A DNA stretch of 64,000 bases from Macropodus opercularis (lineage: Eukaryota; Chordata; Actinopteri; Anabantiformes; Osphronemidae): positions 4,216,501 through 4,280,500 of the forward strand of contig CM061097.1 of the NCBI GenBank assembly GCA_030770545.1. The letters are read 5' to 3'. The first letter of the stretch is position 1. Each line of letters opens with the position of its first letter. The notes beneath the pieces are model-generated. The model made no database searches, was not told the DNA's origin, and was given only the letters and a program-made list of their open reading frames with translations. The position numbers and the translations under genes were made by a program. Positions 1 through 12,400 of the stretch are shown piece after piece.

Positions 1-88
1 ATATCTTAAATATTAAGAAATGATATCATCATTACCGTAGGATTGATGCCGTCTTCTTATTTATTGTAACCGGTCTGCACTTTTCTAG

Positions 89-3000
89 GGAGCAATTCAG
101 GGGCCAGAGGAGTTTGTTGAAGGAATGGCCCTGGGTGTTAAGGCTCTGGTAGGCGGAGCTGTAGGTAAGCACCAAGTGAATGAACAATGATTCCTTATAT
201 AACTGGCTCAGATCCTAGTTAGCAGAATTATGAACACGGTGGATATTATATTTGTATATCTCAATAGGATATATTGATTATGCCACAATACATTTTACCC
301 AGGGGGTATAGCAGGAGCAGCCTCCAGGATAACAGGCGCCATGGCAAAGGGTGTCGCTGCCATCACTATGGATGAGGAATACCAGCAGAAGAGACGAGAA
401 GCTATGAACCAACAGCCCAGTGGCCTGAGAGAGGGCCTGACCAGAGGTGGAAAAGGACTGGTGTCTGTACGTTTGCACCGCTCGTATCACCTTCACATAA
501 CATGCTAGTAACAATAATACTGTAATACTGTAATAATACTGAATCTGTGAATTCAGCCACAGTGTGTTATTCACGATTTTCTTTTCAGGGGTTTCTCAGT
601 GGGATCACAGGGATTGTTACCAAACCTATTAAAGGTATGTTGAGTGTGACCTCACTGACCAGCCGTCTTATTTAGAAAGCTATGATGCCTGTATTGATGC
701 TTGTGGATTTTGCAGGAGCACAGAGGGAGGGTGCAGCAGGCTTCTTTAAGGGCATGGGAAAGGGTCTGGTTGGTGCAGTAGCCAGGCCCACAGGAGGCAT
801 CATTGACATGGCCAGCAGTACTTTCCAGGGGATCAAGAGGTATTGTTACCTCTGCGTATATATATATATTTCACTGTCTTGTTTGTCTTTCTGTCCTTTA
901 CACTGGGCTCGTTCTTTGCCATTTGCATCCTTAGGGCAGCAGAGACTTCGCAAGATATTGAATCTCTTCGTCCTCCTCGCTTCATCCATGAAGATGGTGT
1001 CATTCGACCGTACAAGGAGAGGGAGGGCATCGGCAGTCAGATGCTCCAGGTAGGACAAACATCTGTGCAGCCGTGGGCATGTTCATGTTCATGCCATCAT
1101 GTTTGTCATTGGACTGCTGTGACTTTACTGGGTTAAGAAGTGTGTCCATTATGACCGAAGTCACCAGTTCGTATTCCTGTATTTAGATGCGCCCAGGTTA
1201 AATGTGATCAGTTGAAGCTGAATAAAACTGTGGGTCACTGTCTTGCACCCATTTATCTAACAGTCCTGCTGGATGGAGTGGGTCGAAGCTTCAGCCAATG
1301 AGTCTCAGGTCAGAGCTACAGCTTGCTGTCTAGCTAGGCGTTAATGAAATGCGTAGGACATCTGCGTAGGACATCTAGGTGTCACAGATAAGTGACAAAT
1401 GCAAAGGAGAAACCTAGTACATTTAGTCTGGTAGAAATCGGGACGACCCAACTCCATGAGCTGCAGCACTTAATGTGCAGGAGCCTCAGCACGTAGTATG
1501 TTTCACCCATTAGACGATCTGAGGCTGGAGACCTATTTGTTTCAGTATTGTGTTAGTAAGTAGATCGGGGAAGGCATCCCTGCTCCTGGAGTGCTGCGGA
1601 GCAGGCTCAAGCTGGAAGACACCACTCCACCCTGCGTGGGCACCTTCCAGCTTCTGAGCGACTGAACACACCTAATCCATGTAATCAGTTATGAGCAGGG
1701 ATGGTTGGTAAACAAGGCCAGTGGCACTCAGGGACCAGCGTTGTCCACTAGGTTATTCCCCATGTGCTGAACATGTCCATGTAATTATGTGTAAAACAAA
1801 TACAACCGGGTGACAGACACGCTTGTAGTTTAGTTCATTAACTAAGACTCTGACCTGACTTCATATCAGAGGGAGGGTCTGCCACTGGAGCTGATCCAGC
1901 AGTGCAGTAGTTGTGTGAACCAGTCTTTGGTTCTGTCCGCTCTGACTTTGCCTCTGCTCTCTTGTCACGTCCACAGAGGAGAGTGGCCCACAGTGAGTGG
2001 CGTGAAACTGGCTCAGAGGATGAGGGTGATGAGGAAAGAAGCTAGAAGTGGCAGCTGTAGAGCAGTGTAGTGTCTGTGCTGTAGTCTGTTTTCTGTCAGT
2101 CAGTTAGGAGCCTACGTAGAGACAAACCAATCAGAGAACTGTGAACTCTTTATGTAGTTTGTTTTAGTTCTTTATTAACTTGGTGTTTTATTCGAGCATC
2201 TTTGTTTTAATCACCTCCATCTCTTTTACTTTTCACCGTACTCCTTTCTTTTTCAGTTCTCATTAACTCGTAATGTTCAGACATTTTAGGTGTGTGTTTT
2301 GTTTCATCACGCTGTGATTCTCTGCCATCTTGTTCTCAATAAACTCTTCACTTCATAAACGTCTTCCTGCAGTTGTCATTGTTTCATCTCATGTTTTCTC
2401 ATCATGCTACTGGTGTAAGGTCAGTGCACATACTCTGCAGGGCATCACAGCAGCTCATGTTTTTCTTGGAACATCACCGTCTAGGAATTTAGTTCAGTTT
2501 AACTCTTATTTCTTGCAGTTTGTATGAAAGTTGATCTGTTGTCTTTTAGAAAATTGAGAATGGACGTTTTGCCAAGTACAGATACTTTGCTCATGCCAAG
2601 GTCAATGACTCTGACTTCCTGATGATCACCAAGAGGTGAGTTGTTTCTGTTGGTTGGTGTTTTAATAAGGACTAAAGATTCACGAGTTACATTTTAAACA
2701 TAACACATGACATTTCTGTGCTTTTTATGATATTGTCTTTTTAACTCTTTTTGCTCTAGGGGCATATTTTTTGTGACCAAAGGCACGTTTGGCCAGCTGA
2801 CCTGTGAGTGGCAGTATCTGTTCGAAGAGTTCACCAAGGAGCCATTGATTGTAGAAGGCAGACGGCTTCGCATTGAGGCCAAGGTACAATAAAGCTTACA
2901 GCTATTTAAATCCGAATCTTGGGAGGTGTTTTAAAATAAAATGGAGGATTTGCATTAAATCGTGTCTCGTGGTCTGCAGGAAAGAGTGAAGTCAGTGTTC

Positions 3001-3270
3001 CATGCAAAGGAATTTGGGAAAATCATAAACTTTAAAACTCCTGAGATCGCCAAGGTACAGTAAGATCAAGATGTGGATTGTGAAATGTTCAGAATTATGT
3101 ATTTTACTTTTGTTTAATTATATTTATTTGGTTATCGCTTACAAACAGAAGATATAATAGATATGAGCTGACCTGTTTAACTGTAAATGATTGTTCTAAC
3201 TTTGGTTATTTCATTTCAGTGGGTTCTTGCCAAATTAGAGGATGCAAGAGAGAATTTACCCAAATACTGA
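89..3270 (+). CDS. vps13a: VPS13A (chorein), C-terminal exons only; 5' part lies outside the window
   Basis: VPS13A is a bridge-like lipid-transfer protein acting at contacts between the ER and mitochondria or lipid droplets. Coding exons: 89-164, 303-466, 589-634, 716-839, 935-1049, 2550-2635, 2760-2883, 2980-3054, 3220-3270. All have GT-AG borders and the phases join without a break, giving 286 residues and a TGA at 3268. The first exons encode a Gly/Ala-rich amphipathic stretch (GIVTKPIKGAQ, GKGLVGAVARPTGG, SSTFQGIKR) typical of the VPS13 C-terminal (ATG_C) region. The exons from 2550 on encode the PH-like domain (FVTKGTFGQLTCEWQY, RLRIEAKERVKSVFHAKEFG), which in the human protein binds XK. 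Adjacent GNA14 and GNAQ support VPS13A over VPS13C. The exon structure was assigned by eye; the family call is strong. Position 1-88 is the preceding intron. Confidence 0.93.
1977..2045 (+). CDS. vps13a: VPS13A alternative terminal exon (short isoform C-terminus)
   Basis: A second ending for VPS13A lies inside the 1.5-kb intron between exons 935-1049 and 2550-2635. A pyrimidine-rich tract and CAG acceptor (ending 1976) lead into an in-phase frame of 22 residues (RRVAHSEWRETGSEDEGDEE, then RS) and a TAG at 2043-2045. AATAAA follows at 2338. Human VPS13A is known to have an alternative last exon at this same place (exon 69, used instead of exons 70-73), also ending in a short acidic tail. A protein using it would lack the whole PH-like domain. 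Use of this exon in the fish is inferred from position and sequence, not seen. Confidence 0.7.
   Translation, partial: RRVAHSEWRETGSEDEGDEERS
2338..2343 (+). terminator. Poly(A) signal for the VPS13A short isoform
   Basis: AATAAA about 290 bases after the stop of the alternative terminal exon and upstream of the next PH-domain exon. It is correctly placed to end the short transcript. Confidence 0.5.
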
Positions 3271-4291
3271 GTCATCAAGAAGAATAAGAAATGATATAAG
3301 AAAAGAAACACACGTCCGTGTGTCAGTGCCTTTGTTGTTTACCGCATGCTTGTTTTGTTTACCTCCTTGTGCGAGTGGAGCTGAAAAGACACCGGTGATG
3401 CTGTTTGTGAACTGGTGGGTGTGTGTGTGGGAGAGAGCGCGTGTGCATGTTAACAGAAGTGCTAGAGATCAACGTCTGATTCAGATTCATCGACTGGCAT
3501 TGAGCCAAACCTTCTCACTTGCCTCATCATGCTCCAGAACACACACTGGTTTTTAACAATGCATTTTATTAAGCCTAACCTTAAGTTGGCAAAACTGGAT
3601 GGTGTTCAGTTTCCTCAGCTTCCTGCAGTCCTGCTCATCGCGCCCGAACACACATTAGGTCTTTAGTTTACTCAGTTTCAACAATATTTAAAGTTGTATC
3701 CAACTGTGGAAGCATCACGGTCACTGTACGCTGCAACCGCTGGTGAAAGAAAACTCATAAGAGGCCAAATGAACCACAACTGTTGTAGCACTGAACATCC
3801 TTTAATTTACCTAAAAGGAAAACTAATTAAGATTTTTGAGTATGGCTTTATTACACAATTCAAAATGTGCCACCTAAAAACTGCTCTTTTGTTTTCTACA
3901 CATTTCTGCTAGATCAAGACTGTTGGTGTTCTTTAGAGACGCATGCTATTTTTATACTGTACTTATGTGTCTGCTGTATATTGATCTCAGACACGATTCT
4001 ACCTGTACATACCCATCCTCACAAAATGGTCTGTATAATGGTGTTACAGATTGATTTTTATGTTTTTATACCACATATATGCAATGCCAAATATGTTGAT
4101 AAATGATACTGAGAAATTAATATTCAGAAATGTCTACTACTTATTATCACTTGCCAATTACTCTGAAATCGATTTTAAAGGTTTGCTTTGGTTTAAGGTG
4201 CATTGCAGGGTTAATATGACTAAATATTAAAGTGTCTGTAAATGTCATTTGTTTTCGGGGCTGCAGTGGCTCCGGGTTTTCCAAAAATAAA
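3271..4291 (+). other. vps13a: VPS13A 3' UTR with AATAAA at 4286-4291
   Basis: Non-coding, AT-rich sequence after the TGA, with no credible gene. AATAAA at 4286-4291 is the best candidate end signal, giving a 3' UTR of about 1 kb. Short open frames here show no recognisable protein. Only 566 bases separate this signal from the stop codon of the convergent GNA14 gene. Confidence 0.5.
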
Positions 4292-4857
4292 ATGTTTCAA
4301 ATGTCATTTCTGTTTCTTTCATTTGTTGCACCCAGGGACTCTCAAGCTCAGGTGCAACTCTTAATAGTGACTCATTTTACTCATATTATTTACGTGTACA
4401 GAAAAAAAAAAAAAATAGCAACTGCTGTGATGAATAAATTAGGCACTTGGGAGGAAAAGACTCAGGTGTCACAATATTGTATCAAGTAGTGAATCAACCA
4501 TCCCTACAGCATCCGAATCAGAAAACATGTCTAATAGGAAATTCTTGACAACTAGAGAGTTGTATAAAGTTTACATTTCAGTTACACAGAAATCAAAGAC
4601 ATAGTAAAATAATAACGGTCTATAATAAAACTCACATTCTCATCTCTACCGGAAACAAAGACATTTACAGCACAACTCAATACAATTAAAAACTAGGATG
4701 GAAACAACAATGTCGCCACAACATTGTGTTTTATGTAGAGCAACCTACAGAATGAGTAGTTTGTCTGTTGTAGACATGTTCATATTCTCTTTGGTTGAAT
4801 CTATACAGGCGTCGCTATAATTCTATTCCTCCTTTACCTTCCTGTCCTGCTCCTCTA
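4292..4857 (-). other. GNA14 3' UTR / convergent intergenic stretch
   Basis: Non-coding stretch between the VPS13A poly(A) signal and the GNA14 stop. I see no clear minus-strand AATAAA inside it. The nearest, at 3847-3852, lies within the VPS13A 3' UTR, so the two 3' UTRs may overlap in antisense. An A-run sits at about 4402-4414. Confidence 0.3.
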
Positions 4858-7098
4858 TTACACCAGGTTGAACTCCCTCAGGTTGTGTCTGAGGATGGTG
4901 TCCTTGACGGCCACGAAGACGAAGCGAATGTTTTCTGTGTCTGTGGCGCAGGTGAAGTGAGGATACAGCGTCTTGTCCTTATCCGGGTTTTGTTCTTGGT
5001 ACATTTTGAGGATAAACTCTTGAGCCGCTTCTGTATCTTGCTGAGGTCCTGGGATACATGTTTGTTATTGGTTCGGTGTGTTTTTGTTCAGTTTATTGCA
5101 TAAATATTAGTATTATATGTTTCATTAGAACATAACACATGACAATTTTACAGCACGTGACTTAAGGCAGGTCTTCAAAGCAACTTACCTGTGTATTCTG
5201 GGAAGTAGGTGGATATGTGGGAGTACATGATCTTCTCCTTGAGGATGTCCGTCTTGTTGAGGAACAGGATGACGGAGGAGCGCTGGAACCAGGGGTAGGT
5301 GATGATGGTTTTGAACAGGGCTTTACTCTCCTCCATACGGTTCTGAAATGAAGCCACAGAACAAGAACAGGCAGCGATGAAAAGCCGTCTGAAGGGACTA
5401 AAACAGCAACGCGACCCCCTGTTGAGCCCAGTTCTGACCTCGTTGTCGCACTCAGCCAGGACCTGGTCGTACTCGCTGAGCGCCACCAGGAAGATGATGG
5501 AGGTGACATTCTCAAAGCAGTGAATCCACTTCCTCCGCTCTGACCTCTGACCCCCAACATCCACCATTCTACCACAGCAGCAGAAGAGGTGTGACGTGAG
5601 CAAGGCGCGTTAAATGAAATGACTGCGATGATCCTGTTCTTCTGTTGACTCTCACCTGAAGATGACATTCTCCATGTCAAACGGGTATTCAATGATGCCT
5701 GTGGTCGGCACTCGCACTCTAAGGATGTCCTGAAGGTCAGGAAGATAAGTGGCCTGTGAGATTCGATCCAGGTCGGTGAGATAACTGAGAATGGGCAGAA
5801 AACAGACATAACAGGAGAATTAGATCCTTTGGTGCATTTATAAAGTACAAATACTAACATGTTGCGTCCGCTCACTATTTGGTGGAGTCGGACAGCTGGT
5901 ACTCCCTCCTCCGGTCGTAGCACTGCTGTATTCCACCATCGTCCCACAAACTTTGGATGTACTTCGCAAGCGTTTGATCTAACTCCTCGACTTTATCCAC
6001 CTCCACATCAAGAACTGCCTCCGCATGGCTCTGTGAACACAGACAGTCAGACCATCACAAGCTGCTCCACACGTTTACATTTCAGAGCATTTGACCCGTG
6101 TTGCAGAGAAATCTGGATCATTGAAACCTTCTGTTTACCTTATATTTGTTTACTAAAGGTTAGCGCAGACTTTTAATGGAAACGCTGCTCTCACGTTGCA
6201 AAGTTGTGTTGCGTTATTGAGCCAATCAGCTGTTACACTGACTAAATAATTAGGTTTATGGATGTACACAACGTTCAATACTGTATTAATCCAGGGGGGC
6301 CAAAACGTTTGAAGAGGCGATGGAGAAGGCGGCGACCCAGGCTGTCCTTGCTTTTACCTGGTTCTGGGGGTCGGCGAATGCTATGCCGAGCGTCTCCATG
6401 GCTCTGATCATTGTCTGCATGGACGTGTAGATGTTCTGGAAGACCAGTTTGGCGTAGCTCTTCTTGTCCTCGTCCGTGTATCCTCCTCCGTGTATGATCC
6501 TCATTTGCTTGATGAAGGTGCTCTTTCCACTCTCCCCAGTGCCTGGAGACATACACACATGCAACACAAGTACAATGATATTTAACCTTTGATTTTAAGG
6601 GGTTTTCCAGTGACAGAAACACCTTCACCACAGCTGAACATGCGTCCTGAAAAGTTCAAGGTTCATCTGCTGCTTGTTATTAAGAGTGAAGCTGACGTAA
6701 ACAATAAGCAAAGAAGTGCTGTGAGTCCTCCTGATCACTTGTCTGCGCCGGGATACACAAGGAAACGGAACGATTTGAATGTGTATTTGACTGACAAACA
6801 GACGTACGTATCCTCACACAGGAAGGGAAATGAACGACAGCCAGCTTCGCTTGACTAAAACCTGAGCTTCTGAAAAGGATGAAGTACAGAGATTGAAACG
6901 TGAGGAGCGTTGTGTGATATGGTTTGTCCTCTCCACACGCAGTAATTCATAACCATCATTTAGTTCCTTTGGGTTTATGGCGCTGACGTTTGTCTACGTC
7001 AAACCACCACAAACTTTACATACACTGTTTCAAACGTTCCCTAATTGTTTTAATTAATGAGATACTGTCTAACTAATGAATCGTGTTCCTATCAGTGT

Positions 7099-7134
<36 letters not shown>

Positions 7135-9492
7135 ACACAGACAGTCAGTGTCACGTTCCTCTTTAATTCTTACAGCTCATGCTCCTAATTTTCTCAGTCA
7201 AACTACATGATGCTGAATCTATTTGTTTAACAAATATCTGTTTGTTAACAGACCTAAATATTGGAAGTTGCAGGGGTTCTGTGAATGTGTGTGACTGTGA
7301 GTGTCTGCCCAGGGTGTTGCAGCTCTGTGAAAGGTCTGAGAGGAGCCAGCAGTTTTCAGATTTCCCAGCTGTTTTGCATGTGATGATTAATACCTGAGTC
7401 TTTACATCTTAGCAAACAAGGTTTAGACAAATTGTTGGAATTTGAATGTACCTTGTTTACAAGTCAAGTTTCTTCGAGATGAGGTGGATCTGAGCAGGTC
7501 GAGGAGGGTGAACGATGGGAAGGGCGCCGGCCAGAGTACGCGGCCAAATTAAACAACAGAAATTGAGACATTATTAAAAGACGCTGTCACAAATTGTCCT
7601 AATGACAGAAGTGGTTACGACAGTCTGAGGGCAGCAAACTTTCCTCAGCTGGGGCTAAATGTTTGATGCTTTTTTGATTTTGTCCTCTTGTCTCCCTGTG
7701 GACATGAAACCTTTACACAAATACAGATTCGTCCACCGAGCGCAGCCTCTCACAGCCTCACACGCTTCCTGGTTGGGAATCAGGCGTGTGAATGAACGTG
7801 GTGTTCCTGTCGGTGAGATAAGAACTGCTGTCATGTGGTAAAACCCCCCTTGTGAGCGACATCAACTAGCCTGACAGATGGGGCTTTGTGGAAACTGAGC
7901 TATATCATCCAACATGACCTACATTTATCTGCTGTTTAGCTTTACGTGTTACTTTAACAAGACAGTTTAACCATTTGTCCAACACACACAGATAATCAGC
8001 AGATTCTGCTTCTCCTGGCTGTGAGAATTGTGTCTGTGTTTATACTGGGTCTGAATCTCTACTTAATTCATTAATATTTACTTCAAAGTGAGGTGATTTC
8101 TGCTTTCGCTGCTCTAAATTTTTCTTGACGCAGCAGCTGAATGAAATGACCTGTATTGTTCTTTAAGGCAGGTTTAAGGCCAGTGAATCACAAACAGCCA
8201 GTGCGTCGTGTTGCTGTGACCATCGCAATGAAATCCACTGAGTCGGTCTGATCGTGTAAATAAGCTAAAGATGCATTTATTTCATCTAAATAGTAGAGTG
8301 GGTCACAGAGTTTAACCTGCCACATCTGCTCCTGTCAGCGCCTCAGACAGTCCAGCCTCTGTTTAACCATGTCACCCGCTCTGACCTGTTTCAGAACCTG
8401 CTGTTTTCACGTTTTAACAGTGACCCTTTATAGGCAGGTGGTAGCCTACGCTGAGTGAAACGTGCATTTCTGCCTATATCACATATATGACAACACAATG
8501 AGCCCAGAAAGCAAATTCACTGGTGTTGCTGTTTTAATCTTGCAGTAAACCGGTGCCACCTTTTACGAGAAAGCGCCTCCCGAGAGAGCGGTGGTAGCAG
8601 ACCTACAGTTGTTATCCTGCCCGGGGACTGATTTGCATGGCTTTTGCATGAGGCGCGCCCGCAGCAGCTAGTTATGGCTTTCAAACACACCTCTGACCGA
8701 GGCCTCGACAGCGACTCGCGTCCCTGACCTTCCCCCGCAGGGCCGCAATAAAACTGCTGCGGAGCGTCCGTTGCGATCTGTGAGCGCCACGTGTCAGCTG
8801 CGTCCACAACCAACGCGGAACAACTCGCCACACGCTCCCCAAACAAGTCTCCAATGCGAGTCTCACATGAGTGTTAGTGCCAGTCCGTCCGTCTTCTATC
8901 ACTTCAGACCGAAGGAGGCGACATGGAAATACAGCCGGACATGTTTTCATTATCTATGAGCCAGGTGGAAACTAAGTGCCCACCGTGCGTAAACTCAGTG
9001 GCACAGCTGTGGCGCGCATATGCTGAATGTTCAGGGAAAGTGGATGCGCCACATGCGGGGAGAAAGAAAAAGGAAAGGGAAATAGAAATGAAGGGAACAA
9101 TCAGAGATCAGCTTCTCCCGTTTTACACCGTTCAAAGCTCATCTGAAGTCGCCAGGACGCCACGGTGCGTTCAACTCAGCGCCCCCTGCCTCCCCAACCC
9201 CCCCAACAGCAACATGACAAGTTGTTGGTGGTTGATGGAACAATTGTTCCATCATATGAGCAATTTTAGGAGCTTTGTGTGATTATGTGTCCGTTAGATC
9301 GAGAGTGTGTCTTACTCTCTAATAGTAACCGGTGTCTGCAGAGTCAGTTACCCTCCAGACGTGACGCTCACCTAATAGCAGCAGCTTCAGCTCCCTGCGA
9401 GAGTCCTTCTTATCCCTGCGCAGCTGCTTCTCAATCTCCTCATTGATCCGCTGGTTCTCTCTCTCCTCCGCCGACACACAACATCCAGCCAT
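4858..9492 (-). CDS. gna14: GNA14, G-protein subunit alpha-14 (Gq class)
   Basis: Heterotrimeric Gq-class alpha subunit; when GTP-bound it activates phospholipase C-beta at the plasma membrane. Coding exons in transcript order: 9492-9372, 6542-6358, 6030-5876, 5784-5656, 5568-5439, 5342-5189, 5048-4858 (121, 185, 155, 129, 130, 154, 191 nt), giving 354 aa. Visible: N-terminal Cys pair for palmitoylation (MAGCC), P-loop GTGESGKST, switch I RVRVPTTG with the key Arg (about 178), switch II DVGGQRSE with the catalytic Gln (about 204), NKTD (NKxD) guanine-base motif, TCATDT, and C-terminus LREFNLV. LAECDNE, FPEYTGP and REFNLV are GNA14-type; GNAQ has VESDNE, FPEYDGP and KEYNLV. Two ATGs in a row open the frame (9495 and 9492); the second matches the family N-terminus and has the better Kozak context (A at -3, G at +4). 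The helical domain (exon 3) is the most divergent part. Confidence 0.95.
6543..9371 (-). other. GNA14 intron 1
   Basis: Intron between the first coding exon and the P-loop exon, with donor revcomp of AC at 9370-9371 and acceptor revcomp of CT at 6543-6544. It contains a CA microsatellite (7102-7129) and a GC-rich part around 8560-8830 with two octamer-like motifs. No coding exon is recognised in it on either strand. Confidence 0.7.
7102..7129. repeat. (CA)14 microsatellite
   Basis: Uninterrupted CA dinucleotide run, followed by imperfect CA units to about 7140. It lies in GNA14 intron 1. Confidence 0.97.
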
Positions 9493-9495
9493 CAT

Positions 9496-12400
9496 TCAAA
9501 GCGACCGCGTCCTTCTCCAAAGAGCCTCCCTGCTGTCAAAGTGGAAAACGCCGGAGCCTGTGGAGATGTCTGAGCCGCGTCTCACCACTCCTTCGCCCGC
9601 AACTCAGTCAGAGAGCATCTCTAAACACGGTGCTCAGCTCTCCCGCTTCAGTCACAAATTAAAAAGGCTGATTATGAAGGAAGATAGAGAGTAAAGGCCA
9701 AAAGCAAGAAAGCGTTGGCGCTTTTCCACTGGGTACCGGTGGGTCTGAGGCTGGAGGACACCTGTTGAACTTTATCCATCCGGCTCGGGAAGGCGTGGCG
9801 CCAGTTGCAAAATAGAAAGGTATAAATGGGAACTTAACGTCCACCGCCGGCGACGTGATGAACATGAGCGCAGTTGATGACAGGAGCTACAAACAACAAA
9901 CAAACAAATAAAAAAAACTGCAAGTCACAAGTTTGTACTTCCTACACCGAGAATGTCCAACAGGCTCCAGCTTCACCCCGCAGGGAGGGAGGTCATGCGC
10001 GTCCCATCATCCTGCCGCGTCTCCCAGCGACCACCAGGTGTCAGGAAGGCTAAACGTGAGCGAGCTGCCTTCAGGACTGACACGAGGGTCCTCGCTGTGA
10101 ATCCGGACGCCATACATTAGGTTTAGTTATAATTATGTATAAGCAACTGCACTTGTACAATGGGATTCAGTGGGAACGTGTGAACGCTCATCAGTGGGAA
10201 TTGTGTCATTATCACCCATGATGAACTTCTCCCTGCATCATTAAACAGTAGTGGATTAAATACGGTCTTAAGTTTTCTCTTCTCGTCTTGTTTTGTTCCT
10301 TTTTGTGCATGTAAGGTATTTTGTAGAACTACTGTTCTAAAGCACAGCCTCACTTCAATATACTTGGAGAACAATCTGTTCGCGCTACAGTTTAAATTTT
10401 CCTTATGAATCACATCTGTGCTCACTAAACTTTCAGTAGTAGTTGGAGGTTTATAAAACCAACTCGACTCAAACAGGACTTCAGCTGAAGTCACATTAAA
10501 TCACGCTTTTTAGAAAAATGATACTAAATCTAAAGAAAGTTAATAAAAAAGCAGAGACAACATAGTTTTGAAAAGAAACATGTTGCTTCATTCAGAAACA
10601 TGTTGAAGGAGTGTGAGTTTATGGATACATGAAACATTTTACACAAATATGATTGGAGATCATCATAATAACACCATTTGAAAATTAAACTTCATATCTT
10701 CAGGATTTGGAGGCAAAGGAATCCAAACGTAGGCCAGCTGAAAGCAACCGGATGATGTGGCGGAGTCGAGCAAGAGAGCAGTTCACGGAGTTGTTTTCTC
10801 GCCGCCTCGGCCAAACATCGACGTACTGCATGTAACACTGTGCTGCTCTCCAACATACTGCATGAAATCTGAACAACAGCAGAGGCTTTCAACAATGTGT
10901 GTCACAAGTCAACACCAGCTGGAGTCTGCGCTCTCCTAAAGGGAAAATCCAGCCTGAATAGAACCCATATGTGCTGTGAACGTGAACTAATCACCCACAA
11001 AGCTTGGGAACAGTCCTTTGTGGGTCATATTTCTTGGACTAAACCTCATTAGAATTTGCAGTTTGTCAATGAAACACACTCCGAAGGACATCAAATACAG
11101 TTGGTAACAGCATTGTTACTTTTCAGTGAGATTAGTTCTGTGGACATGGATGCACAGCGACTGCTCAGTGAACTGTTTAAACACGGATTTTCCCTTTAAG
11201 TAACAGGGACAGTGTAAATAGCCACTTTACAACAGCAGGGACACGAGTTACTAATTACCCAGAGTCTACAAAAAGTCATCATCAATACTGAGTACAGGTT
11301 AAAAACTACAGCCCAGCTCCAACACGTCCTCTGGCAATGAGCAGAATCACATTAACAGCATGTTGGGAGTTTTCCTCCGAGGCCCTGCAGTTGTCAAGCG
11401 GTTATCGCAAGATCTTCATTTACTACAAGTACACAGTGAACTGGACTACAAATCAAGCCTAAAACCCAACCAGCCAGCTGAGATCCCTGGAAAGCAGGAC
11501 CTCAGAGCGAGGGCTGATTACCTGCCAAAGTGGCTGCTAGATGCCAAAGCAGCCCACACGCTCCACACACGCTGATGTGTAGGAGCACGCTTGTTCAATC
11601 ACGTCACATCAGACAGGTCAATGCATTATATAATGCACTAGAACATAGATTTTAAGACATGAATCTGATGTGACAACGTTATGAAATCGATGTTCTGGTT
11701 ACAACTCACTCATGATGTGCTTATAATGTCCTGTATTGATGTCATATTGGCTACATGAGCTACACTTCAAAGCTGTTCCCAGGGCTTCTCATAGCACAGC
11801 GTAACAAAGAGAGATCACCAAGCTGAAACCAGACAGTCCTCCAGCTGCACAACGGGACAATATTGGCTGCACTAGCTTCACTTCTCATAAAAACACAGGT
11901 GCCTTGCACGGGACTTTAGAGGCACAGCTTATTCAATAAGGCAGTATGTACATGTGAACTGTTGTGTATTTTCTCCTATGTTGCCATTTCATAAATAATC
12001 AAAATAATACTGTACAATCTGATGACATGGTGGCAATGGAGTTTAAAAAAAAAAAAAAAAAAGCAAGCACCTGTAAATGTACCTTTCCAATTAAGCCAAA
12101 TCGTTGAGTCATGTTTTGCATGTTTGTGTGCACTGGTCAGTCACTGAGTCAGACACTCGACAAAACAGAGGTGTGGAGCACAGAGGCTCGTCAGAGGGGG
12201 TGGAAAGGGCGACGAGTTCCCATCTATGAACTCAAGCACGCGGGTTATTCAATCTCCTCAACTAGAAGCTATGTGGTAAATACGCCTCGTCTACAAAAGG
12301 TGGTCAGCAGTGGGGAGGGGGAGTGATCGGGATCATAAAGGTGTGTGAGAGACTAAGAACTCCGCAAAACAAACCTATGAAGCTGTGCATCGACGTTAAA

